From positions 1,250,001 through 1,314,000 of the forward strand of contig NZ_CP041242.1 in NCBI RefSeq assembly GCF_006547045.1: a DNA stretch of 64,000 bases. The letters are read 5' to 3'. Shown here in pieces: positions 52,180 to 60,728 of this stretch. The notes beneath the pieces are model-generated. The model was not told the DNA's origin. It did no database searches and saw nothing but the letters and a program-made list of their open reading frames with translations. Both the position numbers and the translations under genes were made by a program. Source of the stretch: Lysobacter alkalisoli (GTDB lineage Bacteria > Pseudomonadota > Gammaproteobacteria > Xanthomonadales > Xanthomonadaceae). Position 1 is the stretch's first letter. Every line of letters starts with the position of its first letter.

Positions 52180-53271
52180 CTAAATGAAGGTGATGCGCGA
52201 CAGGGCTGTCAGTCCTCGTGTGTCCGACTGGATCCGGATGCCGCTCGCGGGATCTTTTGCCGCCTTGAGAAGTGGGCGCTTGAGGATTCGATACGGCGAC
52301 CTCCGTATGAACTCCTCGGTCTGTGGCCACGTGACAGTCTGCCCAGCAAAGGCATCGCGCAGCAAGGCCAGCAAGCCCTGATCGTGCTCGACGCTATCGT
52401 CGAGAAGTGTTGCCTGACCAGGGTCGGTCGCGTCGGAGAATCGTTCACCCCCACTACCGTCCACTTTCCATAGTGCGTCTTTCATCTTGTCGATGCCCTG
52501 CGGGTGATTCGTGGCGAAGACGAGGTCGTAGATTGGACGCTGCGATTCATCAAGCATGGAGAAAGCACGAGCGTACTCGGCGCGCCCGCAGACATCAGTG
52601 CGCGAAAGCTCCTCGATATAGAGTCGACGGAGGAAATCGACGCGCGCGTGGCCCGCCAAGTCACGGCCCTCCTGCCAACGTGGCGTACCAAAAATAGCAT
52701 CCAGTGGCTTCTCGAACTCTGGCGCGGCGATGAATCGATGGGCGTAGCCCACCATGAAGTTCAACAGTACTTCGCAGCTTCGAGTAGCCAGCACCCGGCG
52801 TACCAGGTCCATGGTCAGCCCCTTTACGCCGAATGGGTCAATGAAGACGAGCGACGGCGCGAGCTGCTTGCCAGCCGTCGCCAAGTCTTCGAGCGTCTGG
52901 CTCAGGAGCGGCGCGTACTCGCCATGGACGACGCTGGCGGATGAGCCCTCAGGTAGCTGAGCCTTCAACGGTTCAATAACGCTCGCTAGCGTCTCCGAAC
53001 GCTTCTTGTTGGCCTCGATGAACAGGAACATGACCTTGGCCTTGATCACGTGTCGATGCGCATGCTCAATCAGCGCCTTCATCGCGATGACCGGCGAGCC
53101 TTCCTCCCCGCCGGCATAGATGCCTGGTCCGGCAAAACCGTCAAGGAAGAGAACCTTCTGATTGCGCGATGAGATGATGGGTAACCAGGCGTGAAGATAG
53201 CGCCGGAGGATCAAGTGTTTGGCGAGGGTATGAGGCTCGAGTGACCAGATAGTCTTGGAAGGTCGTAACAC
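52180..53271 (-). CDS. tcmP: Three-Cys-motif partner protein, TcmP-like (copy A)
   Basis: A 363-residue protein of the TcmP (three-Cys-motif partner) family, of unknown function. The conserved start PHTLAKHLILRRYL is shared with copy B. VLFLDGFAGPGIYAGGEEG (about residue 40) resembles a methyltransferase motif I, FLFIEANKKRSETLAS motif II, and LVFIDPFGVKGLT (about residue 145) the DPPY-like motif IV. The rest includes MVGYAHRFIAAP, typical of the family. These similarities suggest a SAM-binding Rossmann fold; activity is untested. GTG start at 53271 follows AGGA, nine bases after copy B's stop. Third gene of the operon. Confidence 0.82.
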   Translation of the reverse strand: MLRPSKTIWSLEPHTLAKHLILRRYLHAWLPIISSRNQKVLFLDGFAGPGIYAGGEEGSPVIAMKALIEHAHRHVIKAKVMFLFIEANKKRSETLASVIEPLKAQLPEGSSASVVHGEYAPLLSQTLEDLATAGKQLAPSLVFIDPFGVKGLTMDLVRRVLATRSCEVLLNFMVGYAHRFIAAPEFEKPLDAIFGTPRWQEGRDLAGHARVDFLRRLYIEELSRTDVCGRAEYARAFSMLDESQRPIYDLVFATNHPQGIDKMKDALWKVDGSGGERFSDATDPGQATLLDDSVEHDQGLLALLRDAFAGQTVTWPQTEEFIRRSPYRILKRPLLKAAKDPASGIRIQSDTRGLTALSRITFI

Positions 53272-53280
53272 GGCAAGTTC

Positions 53281-54546
53281 CTAACGAAACAGGAAAAACT
53301 GACGGCGCGGATGGATCTCGTCTAGCAACTGGAGGCGATCCACGTGCTTGCGCTGTCGACCGTGCTGGGTACGCATCTCAATTTCACCGGTCCGGCCGAG
53401 CTCGAACAAGACCTGCTGCACCATGTCCCGGGTAGCCGGTGTTTCGTTGGCAATCCTTTCCAGTAAGGTGCCGACGTTTGTGCCCGCGGAAAACTGGTCG
53501 TGAACCAGCTTGGGCAGGTCGTGGTGCAGCGCGGAGGAGGTCCGCTGCTGCGCAATGTCGCCAAAGTCGAATGTGTACTGAGGCGTTTCGTCCAGCCGCA
53601 CGGGGTCGAAAGCGAGAATGCCTACTCCTTCGGCACCAAAGTGCATGAAATGATTGTGTTCCTGCCAGTGCAGGCGCTTCATCTCGTCGTTAGCTCGTGT
53701 GTTGTTGGCCAGATGCACGAGCCAGTATCCGCGTCGGCTTTGCCGTGGGATTACGAAGAACGGTGTGGCGTAAGCGGCGCCTGTCTGCGGAAATACTTCA
53801 CGCAGTAATAAGGTCTGGATCACGTGCTTGGCGCCATGATCCTCAGCCTTGAGCTCGGTTAGCCGCTCGGCGCTGACCACCTCATCGAACCCAGTTTTCG
53901 CAAGAATTCTGCGGTAAAGCTCGCGGGTTTCCGGTGAGGCGAAGTTCGTCAGTGCATCCACCGCGAATGTCAGCACAATCTCGGCTTTAGGGAACGTCGT
54001 GAATATCGACTTCATGACCGGCAGGGTCGTCTGCGTGAAGCCGTACTGATCGAGAACGAAAATGATGCGGGGTGATCGACGGCTGTGCTTGTATGCGGTT
54101 ATCAGCTGCGCGGCTGCCATATTGAAGTCGAGCTGCGTGACGTGTGTCGTCGGCGCCCATTCATTCTTTGGGCACGTCGCAAGCTGGGCTCGCAGGCTCT
54201 TGATGGCGTCGGCATCATTATCGTTTAGGTGCAGCGTCGCCTCGAGGTCAAAGGGACGATGCATTCCCATTTCGACGCGACGGGTTTGCACGAATGCCCG
54301 GCCGGCCTGCAACGCCTGTCGCAGGATCAAGGGCGACCCGAGATGCGGTTCACCGCTGGATGTTTGGTAAAGTCCACCCCCGCAAAATCCATCGACAACG
54401 ACGAGCCGCAGGCATTCACGTCGGGGATTGAGGCAGAGGATCTGAATGTAGTTCTCGACGTACCGCCGCAGGACACGATGCTTGGCGATGCTGTGTTCGT
54501 CGATCTCAGGCGGAATATCGAACTTCCAATTATAGCCTCGCGCCAT
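53281..54546 (-). CDS. TcmP-like protein (copy B, divergent)
   Basis: A 421-residue paralogue of copy A. It shares EHSIAKHRVLRRYV near the start, RLVVVDGFCGGGLYQTSSGE (motif I-like, D52), LHLNDNDADAIKSLRAQ (motif II-like) and IIFVLDQYGFTQTTLP where copy A has IDPFG. The DQYG change means the catalytic-type proline and phenylalanine are replaced. The C-terminal third (VQQVLFELGRTGEIEMRTQH) looks like a winged-helix segment. Two unlike copies beside one DUF5131 gene suggest a heteromeric complex; that is inference. ATG 54546 is 25 bases downstream of the DUF5131 stop. Confidence 0.75.
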   Translation of the reverse strand: MARGYNWKFDIPPEIDEHSIAKHRVLRRYVENYIQILCLNPRRECLRLVVVDGFCGGGLYQTSSGEPHLGSPLILRQALQAGRAFVQTRRVEMGMHRPFDLEATLHLNDNDADAIKSLRAQLATCPKNEWAPTTHVTQLDFNMAAAQLITAYKHSRRSPRIIFVLDQYGFTQTTLPVMKSIFTTFPKAEIVLTFAVDALTNFASPETRELYRRILAKTGFDEVVSAERLTELKAEDHGAKHVIQTLLLREVFPQTGAAYATPFFVIPRQSRRGYWLVHLANNTRANDEMKRLHWQEHNHFMHFGAEGVGILAFDPVRLDETPQYTFDFGDIAQQRTSSALHHDLPKLVHDQFSAGTNVGTLLERIANETPATRDMVQQVLFELGRTGEIEMRTQHGRQRKHVDRLQLLDEIHPRRQFFLFR

Positions 54547-54571
54547 GAAACGCCCCCTGTCTGGACGATGC

Positions 54572-55321
54572 CTAGGCAGTAAGATTAAACCCCGCCGGCA
54601 TCTGATCCCACGTCCTGCCTTCCAGTAAGCGGCCATTAGCTGACTTGGAGCGCTTCTTGCCGTCGGCTCCCCAACCGCCCCACTGCTTAAAGAAGAACGC
54701 TGCGCCCTGATTCTCACACTGCTCGCGGATCGAGTTCGCCCAGGAGGCATCCATAGGACGCGCCTTGGCGCCCGACTCGCCACCGACGATCACCCAGTGT
54801 ATGTCTGTCAGATCGATCTCGCCGAGGTCTTCGAGCAGCGGCTCACACGACAGGAAGCGAATGCTCGCCGGCACCCGGCGCAGGGAATCAATGCGTGGCA
54901 CTCCTTGCTTGCGGTTCTCCACCGATACGCCGAGCCAGGCGTTGGACGGTGCGTTGCGGCTCTCGAAGTACTTGGCCATGCGCTCAGCGCGCTTCGTTAG
55001 AATCTGGTACTGGTGCTGCGGCGTCGCGGCGATAACTTCGAAGACCCGGTCTAGGTAGGCTTCCGGAATCTTTTCGTGGAACAAATCGCTCATTGAGTTG
55101 ACGAAATAGATCGTCGGTTTCTTGCGTTCGAGCGGTTCATTCAACCGCTCCTCCAGAAGGCGCAGGCGAAAGCCCATTCGATACGCCTCAACACCCATGG
55201 CCTTGAGACGTTCAGCCATCACGAGGGCATAACAATTCTTGCAGCCTTGGCTAATCTTCGTGCATCCGACCGTCGGATTCCAAGTTCGGTCGGTCCACTC
55301 GATCTTTGATTGCGTTGCCAC
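54572..55321 (-). CDS. DUF5131 / phage Gp37-Gp68 family three-Cys-motif protein
   Basis: A 249-residue protein of the DUF5131 (phage Gp37/Gp68) family, a radical-SAM-like group with three clustered cysteines. The start SKIEWTDRTWNPTVGC and C20-x6-C27-x2-C30 (GCTKISQGCKNCYALVMAER) would ligate an Fe-S cluster. Further family blocks are YFVNSMSDLFHEKIPE, HQYQILTKRAERM, IRFLSCEPLLEDLG, WVIVGGESGAKARPM and AAFFFKQWGGWG. Substrate unknown. The GTG at 55321 has an excellent site (GGGGAGG). It heads the operon with two TcmP-like genes. A 17-base dyad AGGTC-N7-GACCT at 55351-55367 lies in its promoter region. Confidence 0.88.
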   Translation of the reverse strand: MATQSKIEWTDRTWNPTVGCTKISQGCKNCYALVMAERLKAMGVEAYRMGFRLRLLEERLNEPLERKKPTIYFVNSMSDLFHEKIPEAYLDRVFEVIAATPQHQYQILTKRAERMAKYFESRNAPSNAWLGVSVENRKQGVPRIDSLRRVPASIRFLSCEPLLEDLGEIDLTDIHWVIVGGESGAKARPMDASWANSIREQCENQGAAFFFKQWGGWGADGKKRSKSANGRLLEGRTWDQMPAGFNLTA

Positions 55322-55526
55322 GTGCACCTCCCCATCCAGTGTGCGGCTGTAGGTCGGATCCGGACCTGCATTGTCCAATGTAGGGTGCCATACATTTGGA
55401 AAACCCGGCAAAACCCGGGTCAGAGTGCACTTTCGGATGACTGCTTTTGGCTGTGAATTCAATCTATCGACGCAATAGATGGTCGACCTCGCAAAGAAGA
55501 GTCCGCCAACGTTTTCGCGTGCGGTC

Positions 55527-56138
55527 TCAGGGCGATGCTTCATCCGCGGCCCGGCACAGGGCCCGGGCCGAGGCCAGCAGGACGTCGGTCGCTTCCTCGG
55601 GTGCGAGCAGGCCTGAGCTGACGAAGGCGCCATTGACCAGCAGGGCCAGCTGGGCGCCCAGTTCGTCCGGGCGCGGTACGTCCAGTTGGCGCGCGAGGCG
55701 GGTCAGGCGCGTGCGGAGTGCCTGCATGTGGTTGCGGGCGACCTCGCGCGCCGGGTGGTCAGGCTCGGCGAACTCGGCGGCGACGTTGATCTGTGGGCAA
55801 CCGCGGTAGTTGGAGCGCGACAGCCGCTCGCCGATCCAGCGCATGTGTGCTTCCAGTTCGCCGATCGGGTCGTCGGCGTGTTGTTCGGCGACCTCATCCC
55901 ACAGCGACCAGAACTCGAGGTCTTCGCGCTCGAGGAAGGCCACGATCAGATTGTCCTTGGTCGGGAAGTGGCGATACAGGCTGGTCTTGGCGACGCCGGC
56001 TTCCTGGATGACCAGGTCGACGCCGACCGCACGCACGCCGCGGCGGTAGAACAGGTCCGAGGCGGTCGCAAGGATGTGTTCGCGCAGGTCCTGGGATCTG
56101 GCGCTGCGGCGGGGTTGGGACGCGGAGGCGGTGGCCAT
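55527..56138 (-). CDS. TetR-family repressor
   Basis: A 203-residue regulator. The HTH is LREHILATASDLFYRRGVRA, VGVDLVIQEAGVAKTSLYRH, FPTKDNLIVAFLERED. The C-terminal ligand domain has FWSLWDEVAEQHADDPIGEL and YRGCPQINVAAEFAEPDHPA, typical of TetR proteins acting on oxidoreductase genes. It is divergent from the saccharopine-dehydrogenase-like gene with two ACAGAC operators between them, so it probably represses both. The ATG at 56138 has a poor ribosome site; it gives the natural start. Confidence 0.9.
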   Translation of the reverse strand: MATASASQPRRSARSQDLREHILATASDLFYRRGVRAVGVDLVIQEAGVAKTSLYRHFPTKDNLIVAFLEREDLEFWSLWDEVAEQHADDPIGELEAHMRWIGERLSRSNYRGCPQINVAAEFAEPDHPAREVARNHMQALRTRLTRLARQLDVPRPDELGAQLALLVNGAFVSSGLLAPEEATDVLLASARALCRAADEASP

Positions 56139-56172
56139 GGGCAGGGAGGCGGTTCGGGTTCGGTTGACATGA

Positions 56173-56213
56173 TACAGACCTGTCTGTACCTTGCGCAAAA
56201 CAGACAGGTCTGT
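56173..56213. promoter_or_regulatory. Paired TetR operators
   Basis: Two palindromes: TACAGAC-CT-GTCTGTA (56173-56188) and ACAGAC-AG-GTCTGT (56200-56213). Their centres are 26 bases apart. They sit between the divergent TetR gene and the oxidoreductase gene, the classic position for a local TetR repressor. Confidence 0.8.
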
Positions 56214-56234
56214 ATCGTCAATAACGGAGTACGC

Positions 56235-57266
56235 ATGAACCAGCAGAACGCAGTCCCCGTCGCGGTTCCCGCCGCCCCCGCTGTCGCCGTCTATGGCGCG
56301 AACGGGCACACAGGCAAGTTCGTCGTCGCCGAGCTGCGCCGCCGTGGCATCCCGGTCATCGCGGTCGGGCGCGACCCCACCAGGCTTCCTGCCGATGTGC
56401 CTGCCCGCGCCGCCGCGCTGGACGATCCGTCGGCGCTGGAGCGCGCCTTCGCCGGGTGCGCGGTGGTCATCAACTGCGCCGGACCGTTCCTCGACACCGC
56501 CACGCCGGTCGTGGAAGCGGCGCTGCGGGCCGGGTGTTCCTACCTGGATGTCACTGCCGAGCAGGCCAGCGCCCAGGCGACGTTCGAGGCCCATGACCGT
56601 CCGGCGCGCGAGGCGGGTGTTGTCGTGATCCCCGCGGCCGGTTTCTACGGCGGGCTTGCCGATCTGCTCGCCAGCGCGGTCGCGGGCGAGGCGGCGCTGG
56701 AGGAGCTCACCACCGCCGTCGCACTCGATCGCTGGTGGCCGACCGACGGCACGCGCAGGACCGGCGAGCGCAACCGCGTGCCGCGGGTGGTTGTCGAGGA
56801 CGGGCGGCTCGTGCCGATGGCGCAGCCGGGGGAGAGCCGCGACTGGTCGTTCGCGGCCTCGGGCGAGACGCTGCCGATGGCCGAGCTGCCCTTCAGCGAA
56901 GTCGTCACCATCTCGCGGCACCTGCCGGTGCGCCGTCTCCGCAGCTATCTCAATGCGGCCGCGCTTGGCGACGTCCGCGATGCAGGGACGCCGGCACCGA
57001 CTGCGGTAGATGCACAGGGCCGCTCGGCCCAGCGGTTCGAGATGGAAGTCGTGGCCGTGGACGCCGCCGGGACACGACGCGCGAGCGCCCGCGGGCAGGA
57101 CATCTATGCGGTATCGGCACCGATCGTGGCGGAAGCGGCGGCACGCATTCTCGATCCGTCATTCAAGCGCAGTGGCGCGTTCACGCTGGGCGAGGCCTTC
57201 GATGCCCGCGATTTCCTGCATGCCCTTGCGCGGACTCATCTGACGGTGGCGTTCGATTCCGTCTGA
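56235..57266 (+). CDS. Saccharopine-dehydrogenase-like NAD(P)-binding protein
   Basis: A 343-residue oxidoreductase-like protein. The N-terminal Rossmann motif is VAVYGANGHTGKFVVAELRR, followed by ALDDPSALERAFAGCAVVIN and CAGPFLDTATPVVEAALRAG, CSYLDVTAEQASAQATFEAH, the pattern of saccharopine dehydrogenase/trans-acting enoyl reductase proteins. The substrate cannot be told. The ATG follows GGAG. It is probably repressed by the divergent TetR through the operators upstream, which is typical of detoxification genes. Confidence 0.85.
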   Translation: MNQQNAVPVAVPAAPAVAVYGANGHTGKFVVAELRRRGIPVIAVGRDPTRLPADVPARAAALDDPSALERAFAGCAVVINCAGPFLDTATPVVEAALRAGCSYLDVTAEQASAQATFEAHDRPAREAGVVVIPAAGFYGGLADLLASAVAGEAALEELTTAVALDRWWPTDGTRRTGERNRVPRVVVEDGRLVPMAQPGESRDWSFAASGETLPMAELPFSEVVTISRHLPVRRLRSYLNAAALGDVRDAGTPAPTAVDAQGRSAQRFEMEVVAVDAAGTRRASARGQDIYAVSAPIVAEAAARILDPSFKRSGAFTLGEAFDARDFLHALARTHLTVAFDSV

Positions 57267-57353
57267 TCCAGCCCATGCCTGGGCACAGGCGCGCAGGGTT
57301 TTCCATTTGCTTCGTCGAGACGGGCCCGGTACGAGCGGATCCCGACCAGCCGA

Positions 57354-59423
57354 CTACCAGCGTTTGGAGAACGTCAGCCGCCACGACCGCGGCGCCTGCG
57401 GGTAGATCTGCGAGAAGCCGCCGGTGATGTAGTAGCGCTCGTCGGTGACATTGTCGAGGTTGAGCAGCAACTCCATGCCGTCGCCGAAGGCATAGCGTGC
57501 GTTGAGGTCCAGCCGCGTGTACGCGGGCAGGAAGAGGGTGTTCGCGGTCGTCGTCGCCTGTTCGCTGCCGTGGAATATGCCGCCGCCGACGGTCAGCCCG
57601 TTCAATGCACCGTCGAAGGTCCATGAGGTCCACAGGCTGGCCTGGTGGCGCGGCACGCCGGCGAGGCGGTTGCCGACGATGGTGGTGTTGGTGTCCTTGA
57701 GGATGTTGGCTTCGTTGTAGGCGTAGGACGCGACCAGGGTCCAGGCATCGCGCAGGCGCGCGGAGACTTCCGCTTCCACGCCGCGCGAGCGCAGTTCGCC
57801 GGTCTGGATGACGAGGTTCCAGTCCACGGGGTCAGCGACCACCGCGTCGCGCTTGCGCAGGTCGTACCACGCCAGGGTGGCTTCCATGCGCCCGTCGAGC
57901 AGGATCGACTTGACGCCCACTTCGACCTGGTCGCCGCGGGTGGGCTTGGGGGTGATGCCGCTTTCGAGCAGGCCGACATCGGCCTCGTTGCGGAACGAGC
58001 GCGCCCAGCTGGCGTAGAACGACAGGTCCGGCGTGGCCATGAACGTCAACCCCGCGCGCGGCGAGAACGGCGAGTCGCGACGGGTGACCGCGGGGTCGAC
58101 GCCGCCGGTGTAGAACGACAGCGTGTCGGTCCATTCCTGGCGCGCGCCCAGCAGCAGGCGCCAGCGGTTCCAGCTGATCTCGTCCTGCAGGTAGAGCGCA
58201 TTGGTTTCGAACTCGTAGCGGCTGTCGCCGGTGTCGATGTAGTTGTCCGGCCGGCCGGTTTGCACCGGATCGTGGAGAGCGATGGGATTGCCGAACGAGA
58301 TCCTGCCGTCCAGGTAGGCCAGCCGGTCGACGTTGCGTTCGGCGCCGATCAGCACGCGATGTTGCAGCGGACCGGTAGCGAACCGGCCGTAGAGTTCGGC
58401 CTGCAGCGAGGCGTCCTTCTGTCGCTCGCGGTAGCTGACGAAATTGCGGTTGACCGTGGTGCCGTCGAGAGCGGGAAAGCCGTAGTTGAAGAACTGCTCC
58501 TCCGGCACGTGCACGTCGGACCAGAACGCACCCACGCGCAGGCGCCAGTCGGCGTCGAGCATGCGATTGAACTCCACGCCGCCGGTCCACTGCTCCTTGC
58601 GGATGCGCATGAAATCCTCGCCGTAGTTGCGGCTGATCGGCACCTGCAGGAACAAAGGATGGTTGCCGAGGCCACGGTCGAACGCCGCGTCGCGGTGCAG
58701 GTATTCCAGCCGTGCGATCAGGCTGGTGTCGGCATCGGGTCGCCATTCCAGCACCGGCGAGACGAAGGTCTGCCTGTTGTCGATGCCGTCGCGGTAGCTG
58801 TCAGCATCCTCGTGCGCGAGGTTGATCCGGCCGAGCAGGGAGCCGCCCGCGTTCAGCGGGCCGGTCAGGTCCACGCCCAGACGCGTGTAGTCGTCGGAAC
58901 CGCCGGTGAGCGAGGCCTGCGCGGCGAACGCTTCCTCCGGCCGCTTGGACACGAAGTTGATCACGCCGCCGGGCTCGAAACGGCCGTAGAGGGCCGAGGC
59001 GGGTCCCTTCAGCACCTCGATGCTCTCCACGCCCTGCAGGTCGATTTCCGGTTGCGACACGCCTTGCCGGAAGCCATCGCGCAGCGTGCTGATCGCCTGG
59101 AAACCGCGGATGCGGAAGCGCTGGTTGCCGGAGAAGCCGATGGTGCGCTCCACGCCACTGATGGTTTCCACTGCCTGGCCGATGTTGGACACGTTGCGCA
59201 GGTCCAGCAGCTCACGCGGGACGATGTTCACGGTGAACGGCGTCTCCAGCACCGGCGCGCCGGACTTGGTGGCGGTCTCGCCCGGGATCCGGCCCAACTG
59301 GCGGCCGTAGACGGTGATCGTGTCGAGTTCGGTGGCTGTGGCGAAGGCGGCAGGTGCTTCCTCGGCAGCTGCGGGCATGATGAGCAGGGCGAGGGGGAGC
59401 AGCATGGGCAGGCGGGTGGACAT
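57354..59423 (-). CDS. TonB-dependent outer-membrane receptor (siderophore/metallophore type)
   Basis: A 689-residue receptor. Signal peptide MSTRLPMLLPLALLIMPAAA, then a TonB-box-like LDTITVYG segment, the plug (TPFTVNIVPRELLDLRNVSN, RFRIRGFQ, IEVLKGPASALYGRFEPGG, VINFVSKRP) and a 22-strand barrel ending in LTFSKRW. Plug motifs place it with FhuA/FpvA-type siderophore receptors. It is divergent from an ABC importer operon across a shared metal-type dyad, so together they likely import one metal complex across both membranes. The C-terminal residue is Trp rather than the common Phe. Confidence 0.92.
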   Translation of the reverse strand: MSTRLPMLLPLALLIMPAAAEEAPAAFATATELDTITVYGRQLGRIPGETATKSGAPVLETPFTVNIVPRELLDLRNVSNIGQAVETISGVERTIGFSGNQRFRIRGFQAISTLRDGFRQGVSQPEIDLQGVESIEVLKGPASALYGRFEPGGVINFVSKRPEEAFAAQASLTGGSDDYTRLGVDLTGPLNAGGSLLGRINLAHEDADSYRDGIDNRQTFVSPVLEWRPDADTSLIARLEYLHRDAAFDRGLGNHPLFLQVPISRNYGEDFMRIRKEQWTGGVEFNRMLDADWRLRVGAFWSDVHVPEEQFFNYGFPALDGTTVNRNFVSYRERQKDASLQAELYGRFATGPLQHRVLIGAERNVDRLAYLDGRISFGNPIALHDPVQTGRPDNYIDTGDSRYEFETNALYLQDEISWNRWRLLLGARQEWTDTLSFYTGGVDPAVTRRDSPFSPRAGLTFMATPDLSFYASWARSFRNEADVGLLESGITPKPTRGDQVEVGVKSILLDGRMEATLAWYDLRKRDAVVADPVDWNLVIQTGELRSRGVEAEVSARLRDAWTLVASYAYNEANILKDTNTTIVGNRLAGVPRHQASLWTSWTFDGALNGLTVGGGIFHGSEQATTTANTLFLPAYTRLDLNARYAFGDGMELLLNLDNVTDERYYITGGFSQIYPQAPRSWRLTFSKRW

Positions 59424-59445
59424 GGCGTGTCGGGGGTCGAATACA

Positions 59446-59468
59446 AAAATGAAACGATATAACATTTT
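59446..59468. promoter_or_regulatory. Zur/Fur-like operator dyad
   Basis: AAAATG-N11-CATTTT is a perfect dyad whose right side contains TATAACATTTT. TATAACA equals a half-site of the Zur consensus TGTTATA-N-TATAACA; the left inner half (TGAAACG) matches poorly. A Fur 7-1-7 reading fits less well. It lies between the divergent TonB receptor and importer operon, ideally placed for joint metal-responsive control. Confidence 0.45.
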
Positions 59469-59525
59469 GGATCGACTGGTTGGCTGATGTGCTGGCCGGT
59501 TCCTCCCTGTTTCTGGAATTTCCCG

Positions 59526-60728
59526 ATGAACCACCGTCTGTTTCTTCTCGTCGCCGCGCTGGCAACAGGATTCGTGATCGCAGGCTGCGATCGCTCCGAT
59601 CCAACTGCGGTGGGAGAGGACGCCGCAGTCGTCGATGCCGGCGATCCGATTTCATTGCGGCACGCGCGCAACATGACGCTGGAGCGCCACGAAGGCTTTG
59701 TGGTGGCGAGATTCAAGGCGGCGTCGGCCACCGGGCAGGACGCTGCGCAGGAGCGTTCGATGACGGTGGTGCTGGCACCCGCCGAGGGCCCCACACCGGA
59801 GCTGCGCGGAGACCTGCGCGGCGCGACCGTGATCCGCACGCCGGTGCAGCGGATCGCCAGCAATGCCGGCTCCGACGAGGCCTTCCTGGTGCAACTGGGC
59901 ATCAAGGACCGGCTGGTGGCGGTAGGTGGGCTGGGATCGTTCGACGACGACATCCGTCGCAAGGCCAGGGCCGGCGAGATCGGCCAGGTCGGCTACAACT
60001 GGCACGCGCCGCCAAATCTGGACGTGCTGTTGGCGACCAGACCCGATGTGTTCCTGATGCGCCTGAGCGATCCGGCACACACGCCGGTGATGCTGCGTGC
60101 GCAGGGACTCGGCATCGCGGTGCTGCCGACGCTGGCGGAAGAAGAGCAGGACTACCTGGCCCGTGCCGAGTGGATCCGCCTGTACGGCATCCTCACTGGC
60201 ACGGAGGAGCGCGCCGAACGGATCTTCGCTGAAGTCGAGGCGCGCGTTGCCGAGTTGAAGGCGCAGGTCGCCGACCGGCCGAAGCCCAGGGTGCTGTGGG
60301 CCTATCCGAACGGCGCCGATCGCTGGATCGCCACCGTGCGTGGCGCCGAGGCCAGCTACATCAGCGATGCCGGCGGCATCAACCTGATGGCGCGGCCGGA
60401 GGATCCCGATCGCGATTCCGCCGAGACTGTCTCGACCGAGGCGATCCTGCCGTTGGGCGACGAAGCCGATGTATGGCTGATCGGCGACATCCATGCGGTG
60501 CCGCCGCGCAACCCGGCGATCGAACGCGGCTTCCGCGCCTGGCGCGAGGGGCGCCTGTATGGCAACACCGGTCGCGTCGCGGCGAACGCGAACGCCTACG
60601 ACTGGTACCAGACCGCGCTGGTGCGGCCCGACTGGGTGCTGTCGGATTTCGTCAAGGCGCTGCATCCGGACCTGGTCGACGAGCCATTCCGGTTCCTCAA
60701 GCCGCTGCCGCAGGGGCAGTACCAATGA
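59526..60728 (+). CDS. Periplasmic/lipoprotein binding protein of a metal-chelate ABC importer
   Basis: A 400-residue lipoprotein with signal MNHRLFLLVAALATGFVIAG and lipobox IAGC. The TroA/BtuF-like fold is suggested by TVIRTPVQRIASNAGSDEAF, VQLGIKDRLVAVGG, LDVLLATRPDVFLMRLSD and TPVMLRAQGLGIAVLPTLAE, with two lobes joined by a long helix near residue 240. It is slightly longer than usual because of an N-terminal extension. The next gene overlaps by ATGA. Ligand unknown: iron-siderophore, haem, cobalamin or a zinc/nickel complex are all possible. Confidence 0.88.
   Translation: MNHRLFLLVAALATGFVIAGCDRSDPTAVGEDAAVVDAGDPISLRHARNMTLERHEGFVVARFKAASATGQDAAQERSMTVVLAPAEGPTPELRGDLRGATVIRTPVQRIASNAGSDEAFLVQLGIKDRLVAVGGLGSFDDDIRRKARAGEIGQVGYNWHAPPNLDVLLATRPDVFLMRLSDPAHTPVMLRAQGLGIAVLPTLAEEEQDYLARAEWIRLYGILTGTEERAERIFAEVEARVAELKAQVADRPKPRVLWAYPNGADRWIATVRGAEASYISDAGGINLMARPEDPDRDSAETVSTEAILPLGDEADVWLIGDIHAVPPRNPAIERGFRAWREGRLYGNTGRVAANANAYDWYQTALVRPDWVLSDFVKALHPDLVDEPFRFLKPLPQGQYQ

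Noticed and set aside
55380-55440. GGGTCAGAGTGCACTTT-type sequence as an island end repeat
   Set aside because: It resembles a dispersed intergenic motif of this family of bacteria, but I could find no matching copy at the other end of the island.
50300-55500. CRISPR array or tRNA attachment site within the accessory island
   Set aside because: No regularly spaced repeats and no tRNA-like fold seen; attC-like cores explain the left boundary better.
57645-59462. 605-codon forward frame opposite the TonB receptor
   Set aside because: Antisense of a certain receptor gene; no domain visible.
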